From the NCBI GenBank assembly GCA_003988855.1, contig QYAI01000080.1:1-64000 (forward strand): 64,000 nt of DNA, written 5' to 3'. A program made the position numbers and the translations under genes. Numbering within the stretch: the stretch's first letter is position 1; each line of letters opens with the position of its first letter. Source of the DNA: Arachnopeziza araneosa. Taxonomy: Eukaryota > Ascomycota > Leotiomycetes > Helotiales > Arachnopezizaceae. The notes beneath the pieces were generated by a model, which saw only the letters and a list, made by a program, of their open reading frames with translations, did not search any database and was not told the DNA's origin. Of the stretch, positions 17,853 through 27,136 are shown piece by piece.

Positions 17853-20480
17853 ATGGCTGCAAAGCTCACTGCTGAAGTCACTGATGAACTCAGTGCATTG
17901 GGTCGTATGGTAACCCAATTAGGAAAACATTACGGCGGCGTAGTGGTCAGCGACATCAAAGCTGCTGCAATACCAGAAGCCTTATCTAAAGGATTAGGAC
18001 CACGACAGAAAAGAGACGATGAACTTTGCCGCACCTGTCGGAAGCTTGATTTAGTTGAGCTTTTCAACAACATGAAACCTGGTCTAGATTCATTAGATAT
18101 AAGGATTTTGGTTGGAACGTACGATGATATTGTGGCTAGGTCCTACTGTCCATTCTGTCGACTTGTTCTGGCTGCAGTGGACAACTCACTTCGCGATCCA
18201 ATCAGCCCCGGATATCGTACTGCAGAGGGCGAAGCAGTGTGCTGTTTGCTTAGACGGCGCGGAGCTTCTGGCCGTTTTTTGTGGAAGAGAAACTTGAAAA
18301 TCGAGCTCAGATCCATCCCCGTCAAGACAGCTTTTTCTAGAACGCGATTACATTGGAGGTTGGGTTGGGAGAACGACATGCGGACAGACAACAACTTTTT
18401 AAAGGAAATAGTACAAGATGTCGATGCAGAAATCGTCGTCCACAACGACAGCGCCAGAAAATATCCCTTCCCGCAGTCATTGGATGAGAATGATAAGAAC
18501 AATTATAGCTCCGAGGGGAATACCATGCTTGACCTCAAAGCCAGCCACAAGGCTGGTTGGTGGTTGGATCCTATCCCATTGCTTGGACGCACACCAGAAC
18601 CCATATTTGATGTTCAGAAGCTGCTGGCTTGGCATCAACTCTGTAGCCACTGCAACAAGATCGATTTGATCTCATACAGACCCACGCGCCATATGGTGAT
18701 TCCGGGTATGCTCCTCATTGATACAAATACCATGAATCTTGTGCCGGCACCAGTGAAAGCTGCTTATGCCGCTCTGAGCTATGTGTGGGGCAAACTCAAA
18801 GGCCCATTTCGAGCTACGAAAGCCAACCGGGATGAGCTAATGGTAGAAGGTGGTTTGCTTAAAGTGACTTTACCAAGAACGATCAAAGAATCTATTGAGG
18901 CGATCAGAGCTATAGGCTTCCGCTACTTTTGGGTGGATTCAATATGCATTATACAGGACGATCCTGAGTCTTTAATGGGGCAAATCAAAGCGATGGATAC
19001 GATCTATGAAGGAGCATCTCTCACTCTAGTTGCAGCTGGGGGGAATACTGCAGATGATCCTCTAAGCACTTCAAGACCTCAAATCCATTCTGAAGTATTC
19101 GGAGATCTGAAACTCATGGCAAGAAATCGACCTTTGGAGGCGGCGCTCGATCGAAGCACGTGGAACTCTAGGGCTTGGTGCTACCAAGAAAAAATTTTGT
19201 CGAGTAGGATGTTGGTATTTACTGAAGCGGAGGTCTATTACGATTGTTCTCACTTCAGATGGTGCGAGAGTATGGAGAGCCCGGATTCAGAGAGAGAGCT
19301 TTCGGCTTCATTGAAAACGCTTATCCATGTTGATACAGATGATGAGCGTACTTGGAGCAATGAAGAAGGGACTGAAAATCTAAATCCATGGCTGCCTTGG
19401 AGTCCGATGAAATCCGTTCTAGAAGAATACACTCTTCGTGCCCTCACAAATGAAAACGACATTCTCTCTGCTGTATGGGGCGTATTAAAATCGATTTCTC
19501 CAGATTTAATTAATATGATTGGAGGGTGTCCAAAACTATATCTCATATATATGATGCTTTGGCAACCAATGGAACTTCACCAACGCCGCTCAACGACAGA
19601 AGTACCATACCCCTCTTGGTCATGGATTGGATGGATTGGTCCGAAGAGATTTCCTGACCTATTTGGAATGGGAAGTTCTGCTTTTACTTGGTCTCGGATT
19701 AGAGAATTTGCAACCTCAAGATCGACCATCGTCACTTCGTGGTATTTTCGGGATTACCGGTCCGGTCAAGCACCAATACATCTACAAGAGGTAGTCCAAC
19801 TCGATCATCGCCACCCCAAAGAAATGAGAGAATATGTCACACGGCTGCAGATGATAGGGCAAGAGGAAGTCATCGCGAAGACTAGAGATCTAACGGCCCT
19901 TCAACTTGAACAATTACAACAAACTGAGGTGATTCTACTGAAGGAATCCTCCCTTTCATACGTATACGCGCTAAAATCCGAACGTTCTTTATCTGACAAA
20001 CAGGAGGATGTTCGGTCATCACTTAGCCATCATGATCTGCCAGACAACGGTCTCCTTCAGTTTTGGACCGAAGCCGCCTTCTTCACGGTCTACAATTTTC
20101 AAGACTCGGAGCCCGTCATCGACAATACCTCTTGCGTTCCATTCAAGATCACCGACTCCAAAAATAACTGGATTGGGACAATCCAGCTGCCTCGTAATTG
20201 GTCAGAAAAAGGCAGGAAGCACGAGTTTATCATACTCTCTGCAGATCTGGTGAGCTCCTCCTTAGAACAAGAGGGGAGGCTGCATGAAATGCCCAAAGGG
20301 AGGAAGTTGAAATCTCAGATGAAACCGATGGGGGATCCCAATCACGTTGCTGTTTACTTTTATGATGTACTATTGATCGAGTGGAGATATGGAATTGCTT
20401 ATAGGGTGGGATTGGGTTCGATATATTTTGAAGACTGGGATTTGGCAGGACCACTTCAAAAGCTTGTGACTTTAGGGTAA
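17853..20480 (+). CDS. HET domain protein (heterokaryon incompatibility)
   Basis: A single-exon gene of 875 residues. HET-domain proteins trigger cell death when non-self fusion partners or matching NLRs are sensed. The HET core begins near residue 305 with AALSYVWGKLKGP. It continues with LPRTIKESIEAI, 'FRYFWVDSICIIQDDPES', 'MDTIYEGASLTLVAAGG', 'NSRAWCYQEKILSSRMLVF' and 'EVYYDC', in canonical order. The N-terminal part has paired cysteines (LCRTCRKLD and YCPFCRLVL), a pattern common before fungal HET domains and possibly metal-binding. A second HxxC-like pair (QLCSHCNKID) precedes the HET core. The C-terminal 300 residues are unassigned. The upstream ATG at 17742 would add 37 residues reading through the TATA-like run, so 17853 (TTCAACATGGCT) is preferred. 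It is divergent to a patatin-NLR, so a sensor-effector pair is a reasonable inference. Confidence 0.92.
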   Translation: MAAKLTAEVTDELSALGRMVTQLGKHYGGVVVSDIKAAAIPEALSKGLGPRQKRDDELCRTCRKLDLVELFNNMKPGLDSLDIRILVGTYDDIVARSYCPFCRLVLAAVDNSLRDPISPGYRTAEGEAVCCLLRRRGASGRFLWKRNLKIELRSIPVKTAFSRTRLHWRLGWENDMRTDNNFLKEIVQDVDAEIVVHNDSARKYPFPQSLDENDKNNYSSEGNTMLDLKASHKAGWWLDPIPLLGRTPEPIFDVQKLLAWHQLCSHCNKIDLISYRPTRHMVIPGMLLIDTNTMNLVPAPVKAAYAALSYVWGKLKGPFRATKANRDELMVEGGLLKVTLPRTIKESIEAIRAIGFRYFWVDSICIIQDDPESLMGQIKAMDTIYEGASLTLVAAGGNTADDPLSTSRPQIHSEVFGDLKLMARNRPLEAALDRSTWNSRAWCYQEKILSSRMLVFTEAEVYYDCSHFRWCESMESPDSERELSASLKTLIHVDTDDERTWSNEEGTENLNPWLPWSPMKSVLEEYTLRALTNENDILSAVWGVLKSISPDLINMIGGCPKLYLIYMMLWQPMELHQRRSTTEVPYPSWSWIGWIGPKRFPDLFGMGSSAFTWSRIREFATSRSTIVTSWYFRDYRSGQAPIHLQEVVQLDHRHPKEMREYVTRLQMIGQEEVIAKTRDLTALQLEQLQQTEVILLKESSLSYVYALKSERSLSDKQEDVRSSLSHHDLPDNGLLQFWTEAAFFTVYNFQDSEPVIDNTSCVPFKITDSKNNWIGTIQLPRNWSEKGRKHEFIILSADLVSSSLEQEGRLHEMPKGRKLKSQMKPMGDPNHVAVYFYDVLLIEWRYGIAYRVGLGSIYFEDWDLAGPLQKLVTLG

Positions 20481-20639
20481 TTCGTACTACCGGGCACGAG
20501 ATTGAGTTTATTCAGGTTGGCTCAGACGATACTTCTTCCAACACTGCTAGTTAGTATCTACTCCCAACTAAACTCTATATAATACATAAATATATGCTTT
20601 CAGTAAAACGAGCCTTGAGGCCACAGACCCATGATTCCA

Positions 20640-20735
20640 GGCTCATTATGATGCGCAGGCTGACTCAGGGCATGTTCAGGATGCTCAGGCTCTGCTCAGG
20701 CTGGCTTAGGTATGCTCAGGCTCAGCTTAGGTTAC
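20640..20735. repeat. Degenerate GCTCAGG minisatellite
   Basis: About eight loosely spaced copies of GCTCAGG or a one-base variant (GCGCAGG, GCTTAGG, GTTCAGG) occur within 95 bp. Spacing is uneven (roughly 9-15 nt), so this is a decayed simple array rather than a fixed tandem repeat. Confidence 0.55.
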
Positions 20736-20788
20736 AGCAGTAGATGCTCGGTTGCTTGAGGCAGGCTGCAACAAACAGCCTTTCCGCC

Positions 20789-21131
20789 GCTGTGGACGAA
20801 GTGTGTGAAGGGGCATCCGAGGAGTGCGTATATCAGAGAATTTACTAGGAATTTCCTTCTCAGAGAATCGACATCACTTTCCCACCTATTATTAACACCT
20901 CTTTTCTGACAGTGACAAAGATATGGCACGTGACGGGGCTGTAATCCCGTCTGAATGTCAAGGGACTGTGGACGAGTGTAGGAAGGAGCAGCCGGAAAGC
21001 GTGTATAACAGAGCGTTTTCTTCGAGATCCGTCCTCAAGAATCAACATTACTTTATCACCTGTCAAATGCACTCTCTTTTCTGGGATCAGACCTGCCAGA
21101 TGGAGAATGGCGAAGATACGGCACGTGATGG
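20789..21131. repeat. Diverged direct duplication (about 150 bp x2)
   Basis: Unit 1 (about 20789-20937) and unit 2 (about 20967-21131) share the same order of words: 'CTGTGGACGA', 'GGAAGGAGCA'-like, 'GTGTATAWCAGAG', 'GATCC/GATCG..TC', 'CATYACTTT..CACCT', 'CTCTTTTCTG', 'AGATAYGGCACGTGAYGG'. The closing GCACGTGA is the best conserved piece. No open frame is shared. Confidence 0.6.
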
Positions 21132-22373
21132 ATAAGCGAAAGGCGCTAATAACAATATCTCTTTGGTGTTTTCATCCCCTCTTCTCTCAGTTGTTTTGTT
21201 GCTTAGGAGTTGTGTATAATTGAAAGAGCCACTCCTCTTCTCCAAAGAAACCGCTAAAGACCTTTCATGGCCATCTCGAGATCATGCTTTTACTACACTA
21301 CCATCTCCACAACAGCCAGCCCAGACACAATCTATTCCATTATCTTATATCAACGCACTCCGTGATCCTCCTCTCGTTCGCTACTTGCTTGTAGTGAAGA
21401 GCGATGAGCGACACAGTAAACTCTGAGTATGAGACCAGCTGTCAGTCACGTGACTCTTCCCAAACTCGTCACAACCTGCTTCTATAGAGCAAACCCTTCC
21501 CTATCAACAGGCTTTCCTTCTTTATTCATCTCGTCGTCGTTCGAGCCAAGATGTTTAGGCTCAAAGCAGCATCTAGATCTTGAAAGAGCCGCTTTCAGCC
21601 AGCACCGCCCAGCGGCAAATGGAGTGCGTCGCAATTTCGCTTCAGCAACACCCTGACTCCTGCAATCCCTTCAACATCATCACATTAGGGAATAGATAAC
21701 GGAGAAGATACCACTCGCACCACTTCCACCGAAACTATGCCATCTTCTTATCTCATCTTTGAAATTGACGAATTTTACTTGGTGTAGAATCACCATTGAA
21801 GGAATACGGAAACACTCCAAGCCACCGGATGCGCAATCTTCGGCATGGAGTCGCCGGGAACCACTGGATGGAGAAGATGGCAACATCACCAAACCTGATC
21901 AAAAGCCAATCAATCGCCCGGCTCTTCGGTCTCATGCCGAGAAATAAGGTCCAAGCTACTGCCATCAACAAGCACCAGCCATCCTGGACGTCTTCTAAGC
22001 TTAAACGCTGCCACTAATCTCCGTTGGGCAGGTTGTTGGATGCACCGATGTTCATTTCTGGTATCTGACAGATGGTCAGGGAAGCTGCATCTGCGATTGG
22101 AAGTCGGACAACAACAAGAGAGAGAGGGATGGATCGAATCCTGTCTTTCCCGCTCGAGCCCCCAGATGGCACTTGATTCAAGTTGGCAAGTCCTTTGCAG
22201 ATCCCCTCCTGAATCGAGCCTGTGTGCAAGGTCGAGCCGCATGGCTCATCTTCTTGGAAGTCAACAGAGAAGAAGGAAGTGGGATCTACCATGGTAATCT
22301 CAGTATTTAAAGAATGGCATTTCCTCTACAAATCTTCAGGAAGCATTCTTGTTCATTCGTTACTTCATTCATT

Positions 22374-24631
22374 ATGCGCTATTCATTCGTTATTGTTGGT
22401 AGCTTTTTGGCTGGAGTATTTGCAGCTCCAGCGAAGCGCCATGTAGTTCACGAGCGCAGAGATCATGCACCTGTCAATTGGAACAAGAATGCAAAACTTC
22501 ATGAAGCCTCGTTCCTTCCCCTCCGGATTGCTCTGACCCAGAGCAATCTCGACAAGGCCGACGCGTACATCCTAGATGTTTCTCACCCTGAGTCGCCCAA
22601 TTTCGGCAAGCATTGGACGGCAAAGCAAGTTGCGGAAACCTTCGCTCCAAGCCATGATGCCGTTTCTTCAGTTCTGGAGTGGTTGTCCGAACATGGAATC
22701 ACCGGCAAGCAATCTCAAAGCTTGAACTGGATTGAAGCCGACATCACCGTTGGTGAGGCCGAGAATCTGATGAACACCAAATACTATGAATGGACGCACT
22801 CTGTTAGTGAACAAGCTCAAGTCGCCTGTGACGAGTACAGTATTCCAGAGCATATCCAAAGCCACGTCGACTTCATCGTCCCAACAGTCCACTTTGATGC
22901 TAAGATTGACGTTCCCAAGCAACGACGAGATATCGACTCTGCTGCAGGAATTCATGACGTTGTACCAGGTGTTGGTCACAGCATCGGTTCTCCAGGCGCT
23001 GGATCCCTCCCCAAAGCAGGTGGTAATGTTCCATTCGGAACGATTCTAGATCAATTGGAGAATTGCGACAAGTCAATTGTTCCCAATTGTCTTCGAGCAT
23101 TGTACGAATTCCCTGCATATTTCCCGTCTAACCCTAAGAGTAAGTTATAAAGTCAAAAACTTTCTGAAATAATTACTAATATTCTGTAGACTCGTATGGA
23201 ATCGTGGAATATACTCCTCAGGCCTATCTTCCCTCAGAGTAAGGAACCTTGCATTTCTTCGGCCTATCTTCTCTCCAAAATCAAGCATTTTATTTGCCAA
23301 TCTCCTATTGCCAATAACCAAAAAGCGCTAACATATTGAAAATCTAGTCTTGACAAGTTCTTCAAGAACTTCTCATCTTCTCAGGTTGGACAGCGTCCAA
23401 TTTTCGACTCAATTGATGGCGGATTCTTGCAGACTCTGAACCAATCTTTCGATTTCAATGGCGAATCGGTAAGTACCAGAGCACAGATTTTACTATCCCG
23501 AAATACTCTCTGACTTATCACAGAACTTGGATCTCGAATATGCCATGACTCTCGTCTATCCTCAAAAAGTCACTCTGTACCAAGTTGGTGACTACGTTCA
23601 AGGTGCTTCCTTCAACAACTTCCTCGACGCTATCGATGGAAGTTACTGCAGTTACCAAGGTGGCGATGATCCAACTCAAGATGGTGTTTACCCTGATCCC
23701 TATGCTCCTAATGGGACCTTTGGAGTTTACAAAGGCCCCGAGAATTGCGGAGGCTTCGCTGCAACCAAAGTCATCTCGACAAGTTACGGCTACAACGAGG
23801 CTGATCTGACTCCTTTCTATGAGAACCGCCAATGCCACGAATATATGAAACTTGGTCTTCAGGGCGTCACCATCGTGTATTCCAGTGGAGACTATGGTGT
23901 TGCGGGCAATGGTACGCTGAGAGTACTCTATAATGTGTTCATAACTGACGATTTTAGGTGGCCAATGTATCGATCCAGCGACTGGAAAGTACAATAATGG
24001 GCAATCCGGACTGTTTAATCCTGCTTTCCCAAGCACATGTCCCTGTATGTCCCTCTCTCACTCCATTCTTCTCAAGCTAACAACAACAGATGTCACTGCT
24101 GTAGGAGCAACCCAAGTTACCCCTAATGCCAGCGTCACTGCACCTGAGCAGGCCGCCGAATCCGTCATCTACTCCGGCGGTGGATTTTCCAACGTCTTCT
24201 CCACCCCATCCTACCAAACCTCGGCTCTCTCCACCTACTTCTCCAAGCACAAGCCCTCATACGGATCAGATCGTTACAACACCACCCAGAAATCTCGCGG
24301 CTACCCCGACGTAAGCGCAAACGGCGTCAATTATGTCATCGCAATCAACGGCAACTTCTCCTATGTCTACGGCACGTCTGCTTCAGCCCCAACCTTCGGC
24401 TCGATCCTTACTCTTGTCAACGCCGCTCGATTAGACGTCGGAAAGAGCACGATTGGTTTCATCAATCCCACCATATACAAATACCCGGGCATGTTTAACG
24501 ATATTACTACCGGAGGGAATCAAGGATGTGGGACGCCCGGCTTTGAGGCTGTTCCGGGGTGGGATCCAGTTACCGGTCTGGGTACACCGAACTTCCCGCG
24601 CATGTTGGCTGTCTGGTTGGCGTTGCCGTAG
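22374..24631 (+). CDS. Secreted sedolisin / tripeptidyl peptidase (S53)
   Basis: A secreted acid serine-carboxyl peptidase that removes tripeptides from protein N-termini at low pH. Six exons (22374-23139, 23190-23238, 23348-23468, 23524-23911, 23958-24044, 24090-24631) give 650 residues in one frame. MRYSFVIVGSFLAGVFAAPA is a clear signal peptide, so the ATG at 22374 is preferred over that at 22314. A pro-domain follows ('YILDVSHPESPNFGKHW'). Catalytic residues: Glu311 and Asp315 in GESNLDLEY, Asp435 in SSGDYGVAG (oxyanion), Ser567 in YGTSASAP. The calcium-site region is 'FNDITTGGNQGC', then 'GWDPVTGLGTPNF'. Intron 3 splits the Glu/Asp motif. Intron 2 (23239-23347, 109 nt) is twice the usual size. 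Such enzymes serve nutrition and, in plant pathogens, host-tissue attack. Confidence 0.94.
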
Positions 24632-25914
24632 AGGGAAGGCGAGGTGGGAGAAGGATTGTGGAGCATTAGATATATATAAACGTCGGCTATGAAATGTAAA
24701 ATTACAAAGAGCTTGATCTAGATAAAAGAAAATATAATGCTATGTATCCAAATGCGAGCTACCGATCTCGCCAGGTGTCGCACGAGAGTAAACCCTCGCT
24801 GCACGGAGAATTGTAGAGGGACATCGCGGGTTTTCCTGACGAAATCTTAATCTCAATCTCAATCTCAATCTCGCCGGGATTTTTTGGTTCTGCGTACGCA
24901 AGCTGTTCTCCCATGATTCAATCTTCATCGTCTACAAGATCACTGCTTCCACTTGAACTTCGGTCGTACACTCATTATCCTCTTCGCTAACCTGAGTTGA
25001 AGAGGTTTCTTCTCTCTGCATTGGTTGTTGATTGATATCTAGCTTTTCAGCTACTGTAGACTGTCCTGGTGGTGGAGCTGAGCTCGATGTCGAATCCTCT
25101 CCAGATTGGCACACGGTAGAGACTTGCAGTGTCATCTAACCGTCGTCGTTTCCCAGAACGCCACTGGAAGCTGGCATGCTTCCGTTGACTGTTCTTGGAT
25201 GAGGATTCTCCATCTTTTACACACTTGTTTGCTTCTCTGGAGGCTTGCAAACCGGAGTACAGGTACAGTTCCGTCACGTGACATATCTTTGCCATTGTCC
25301 CTCCTCGCGGTCAACAGTCGCTACGTTGTAAATCTAGCTCCCGAAGCTGAAGTAGCTTCTATATCCTTCGAATCAATAAAGAGAACTTGCCAGATTATTT
25401 TCACGTTCTCTCTAAGTCGCCTGAAGAGGGAGTCGTTTTCACGTGATCGCTTGATTAGCCCCACTTTTAATGTCCATCGCCAGCTCAAACGATCCTACAC
25501 AAGGCAAGAATCCCTTTCCACCTCCGTCCTCATTCCATCAACAAGATATATCAGAGTTGATTCCCATTTCCATCTCCATCTCACCAGAGAAGGGCACCAC
25601 CTGCAAAAGCCAACTACGGAGAAGGCACAGTCTAGAGGCAGGCAGGCTCCCACTCTTTCTCAGATCGCAACGAGAGCTGACCAAAGGTAGAAGCGCTTGA
25701 TAGCCTCGGAGCTGAAGTATTTAAAGGCTGTAAACATACAGTGCTTCAAGTTAAAGACGGAGGCATCCTTTAAATCCGGAAAATTCCAGTCTCCACCAGA
25801 TGGCCATTCCAAGCAAACGGCGCCAAAATCACCAAAACCCAAGTCAAACCACCACCTAGACCTGGACCACAACCTTGAAGTCTAATTCCATACACAACCA
25901 CCAATCCATCCATC
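24632..25914. other. 1.3-kb intergenic region
   Basis: This is the 3' region of the sedolisin gene and the upstream region of the OGFr gene. 24849-24872 is four copies of AATCTC. On the minus strand, 24932-25295 has two overlapping featureless frames (one with 'SGKRRRLDDTASLYR'), not enough for a call. CACGTGA occurs near 25275 and 25440. Confidence 0.45.
24849..24872. repeat. AATCTC microsatellite x4
   Basis: Four perfect copies of the hexamer AATCTC in the intergenic region downstream of the sedolisin gene. Confidence 0.85.
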
Positions 25915-26895
25915 ATGCCGCCCACAACCTCCACCGCAAAATCACCCCTCATCGCCTTCTTCTCACTGCCTGGCACCTCCTCCTGTGGCGGCTACACCCT
26001 ATCCACGATCCTATCCTTCGACTTCGACCACCTAGAATCCCGGCACGACTACATCCAGATCCTGTTCCCCCTGCCGGAAGCCTCAGGGATGAGCTGGTCG
26101 GCACCCATCATCACACGGGAAGTATTCGACGCCTTCCAGACACGGGCCGAGCTGCGCGAGAACCTGCGTCTGGCACTGAAGAAGATCTGCTGGTTCTACG
26201 GCTTCACCCTCGCATCGACACCACCCACCTCTGCCACGGCTCATATCACCATCTCCCCCTCAGCCCTGTTCGCGAAGCATTCCCCCAACTGGGACACCAG
26301 CTTCAGCCACAACCACCTGCGCATCACGCGCATCATCCGCTCGTTGCGCGTCCTCGGGCTAGAGAGCGAAGCACAGGCCTTCTACGCGGCGATCGACGGC
26401 CACTCCAGGTATGCGAATCGGCGCTCGCGTGAGTACTGGAGACGTGCCGCGAGGCGGACGCTGAACCTGAGACCGGATGTGGAGGGCGTGGATGATGAGG
26501 ACTTGGATGTGGGGAAGGCGTTTCTGAGAGAGTTTGAGGCGGAGAGGCGGAGGAGGGAGAGAGAAGCGGAAGCGGAAGCAAAGGAGCTAGGGAAGGGCGC
26601 TGAGCATGAGATGGTGGTTGAGACAGTCGTTGAAGATGCAGACAAGACAGAGGCGAGAGAAGAAGGCGAGAAAGTTGGTGTGGCGAGCGATGGGGAGAGG
26701 AATATGAAAGAGAAGGAAGATGGTCTTGAGAAAGATGCCGAGAACGATGCTGCTGCCCCCGCTGGAGATCCAAAAGTAGACGACCAAGAGGAAGAATGGG
26801 AAGGGATCAAAGATGATGAGAATCATGAAAATGAAGTCAAAAGCCCAAAACGACAACGTGTGGACCGAGCTGGACGCAGCGAACCTTTTGCTTGA
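25915..26895 (+). CDS. Opioid growth factor receptor (OGFr)-domain protein
   Basis: A single-exon gene of 326 residues. Residues about 35-165 match the OGFr conserved region, named after the vertebrate nuclear-envelope opioid growth factor receptor; the molecular role in fungi is unknown. Landmarks: HDYIQILFPLPEAS, then 'SAPIITREVFDAF', 'LRENLRLALKKICWFYGF', 'NHLRITRIIRSLRVLGLESE' and 'AQAFYAAI'. The segment 'WRRAARRTLNLRPD' is basic. From about residue 200 the protein is highly charged and low in complexity (REREAEAEAKELGKGAEHE, then long acidic stretches) and ends with a nuclear-localisation-like KSPKRQRVDR. No membrane segment or signal peptide is present. The ATG at 25915 is the first after an AT-poor leader. 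The opposite strand and other frames are open because of composition and are not genes. Confidence 0.88.
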   Translation: MPPTTSTAKSPLIAFFSLPGTSSCGGYTLSTILSFDFDHLESRHDYIQILFPLPEASGMSWSAPIITREVFDAFQTRAELRENLRLALKKICWFYGFTLASTPPTSATAHITISPSALFAKHSPNWDTSFSHNHLRITRIIRSLRVLGLESEAQAFYAAIDGHSRYANRRSREYWRRAARRTLNLRPDVEGVDDEDLDVGKAFLREFEAERRRREREAEAEAKELGKGAEHEMVVETVVEDADKTEAREEGEKVGVASDGERNMKEKEDGLEKDAENDAAAPAGDPKVDDQEEEWEGIKDDENHENEVKSPKRQRVDRAGRSEPFA

Positions 26896-27136
26896 TAACA
26901 ACACCTTGATCATCTGATGGACACGAGTTATCAGATCTTATCCCTCTCACAAACAGAATGGCTGAGAATCACCAAGCCATGAGAAGGCATAGATGAATAG
27001 AGAACGCATAAATTTATTACTGAAAACAAACTCCACAAAATGCTGCTCGATTGCTATCCATGCTTATTCATTCCATCCACCCTCCCAACCATAACCATAA
27101 AGAAATCCCGTCTACACCTCACACTCGTGCTTTTCC

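Larger units (their letters stand above)
20481..22373. other. 1.9-kb gene-free region with local duplications
   Basis: No convincing gene is found. 20640-20735 is a degenerate array of GCTCAGG words. 20789-21131 contains a diverged direct duplication (listed separately). Two CACGTGA sites beyond those lie near 21447 and in its neighbourhood. The region 21200-22300 is of balanced composition with only short, featureless open frames. The last 70 bp, with TATTTAA near 22304, are probably the sedolisin promoter. Confidence 0.5.

Noticed and set aside
21220..22446. Several 60-90-residue frames between the duplication and the sedolisin gene
   Set aside because: None has domain features; some overlap the sedolisin promoter or start in other frames.
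25875..26432. 185-residue frame overlapping the OGFr gene
   Set aside because: Low-complexity His/Arg/Pro shadow in another frame; the OGFr frame has a recognisable domain.
26333..26913. Antisense frames of 108-146 residues at the OGFr 3' half
   Set aside because: Ser/Pro/Leu-rich reverse complement of a Glu/Lys/Arg-rich coding region.
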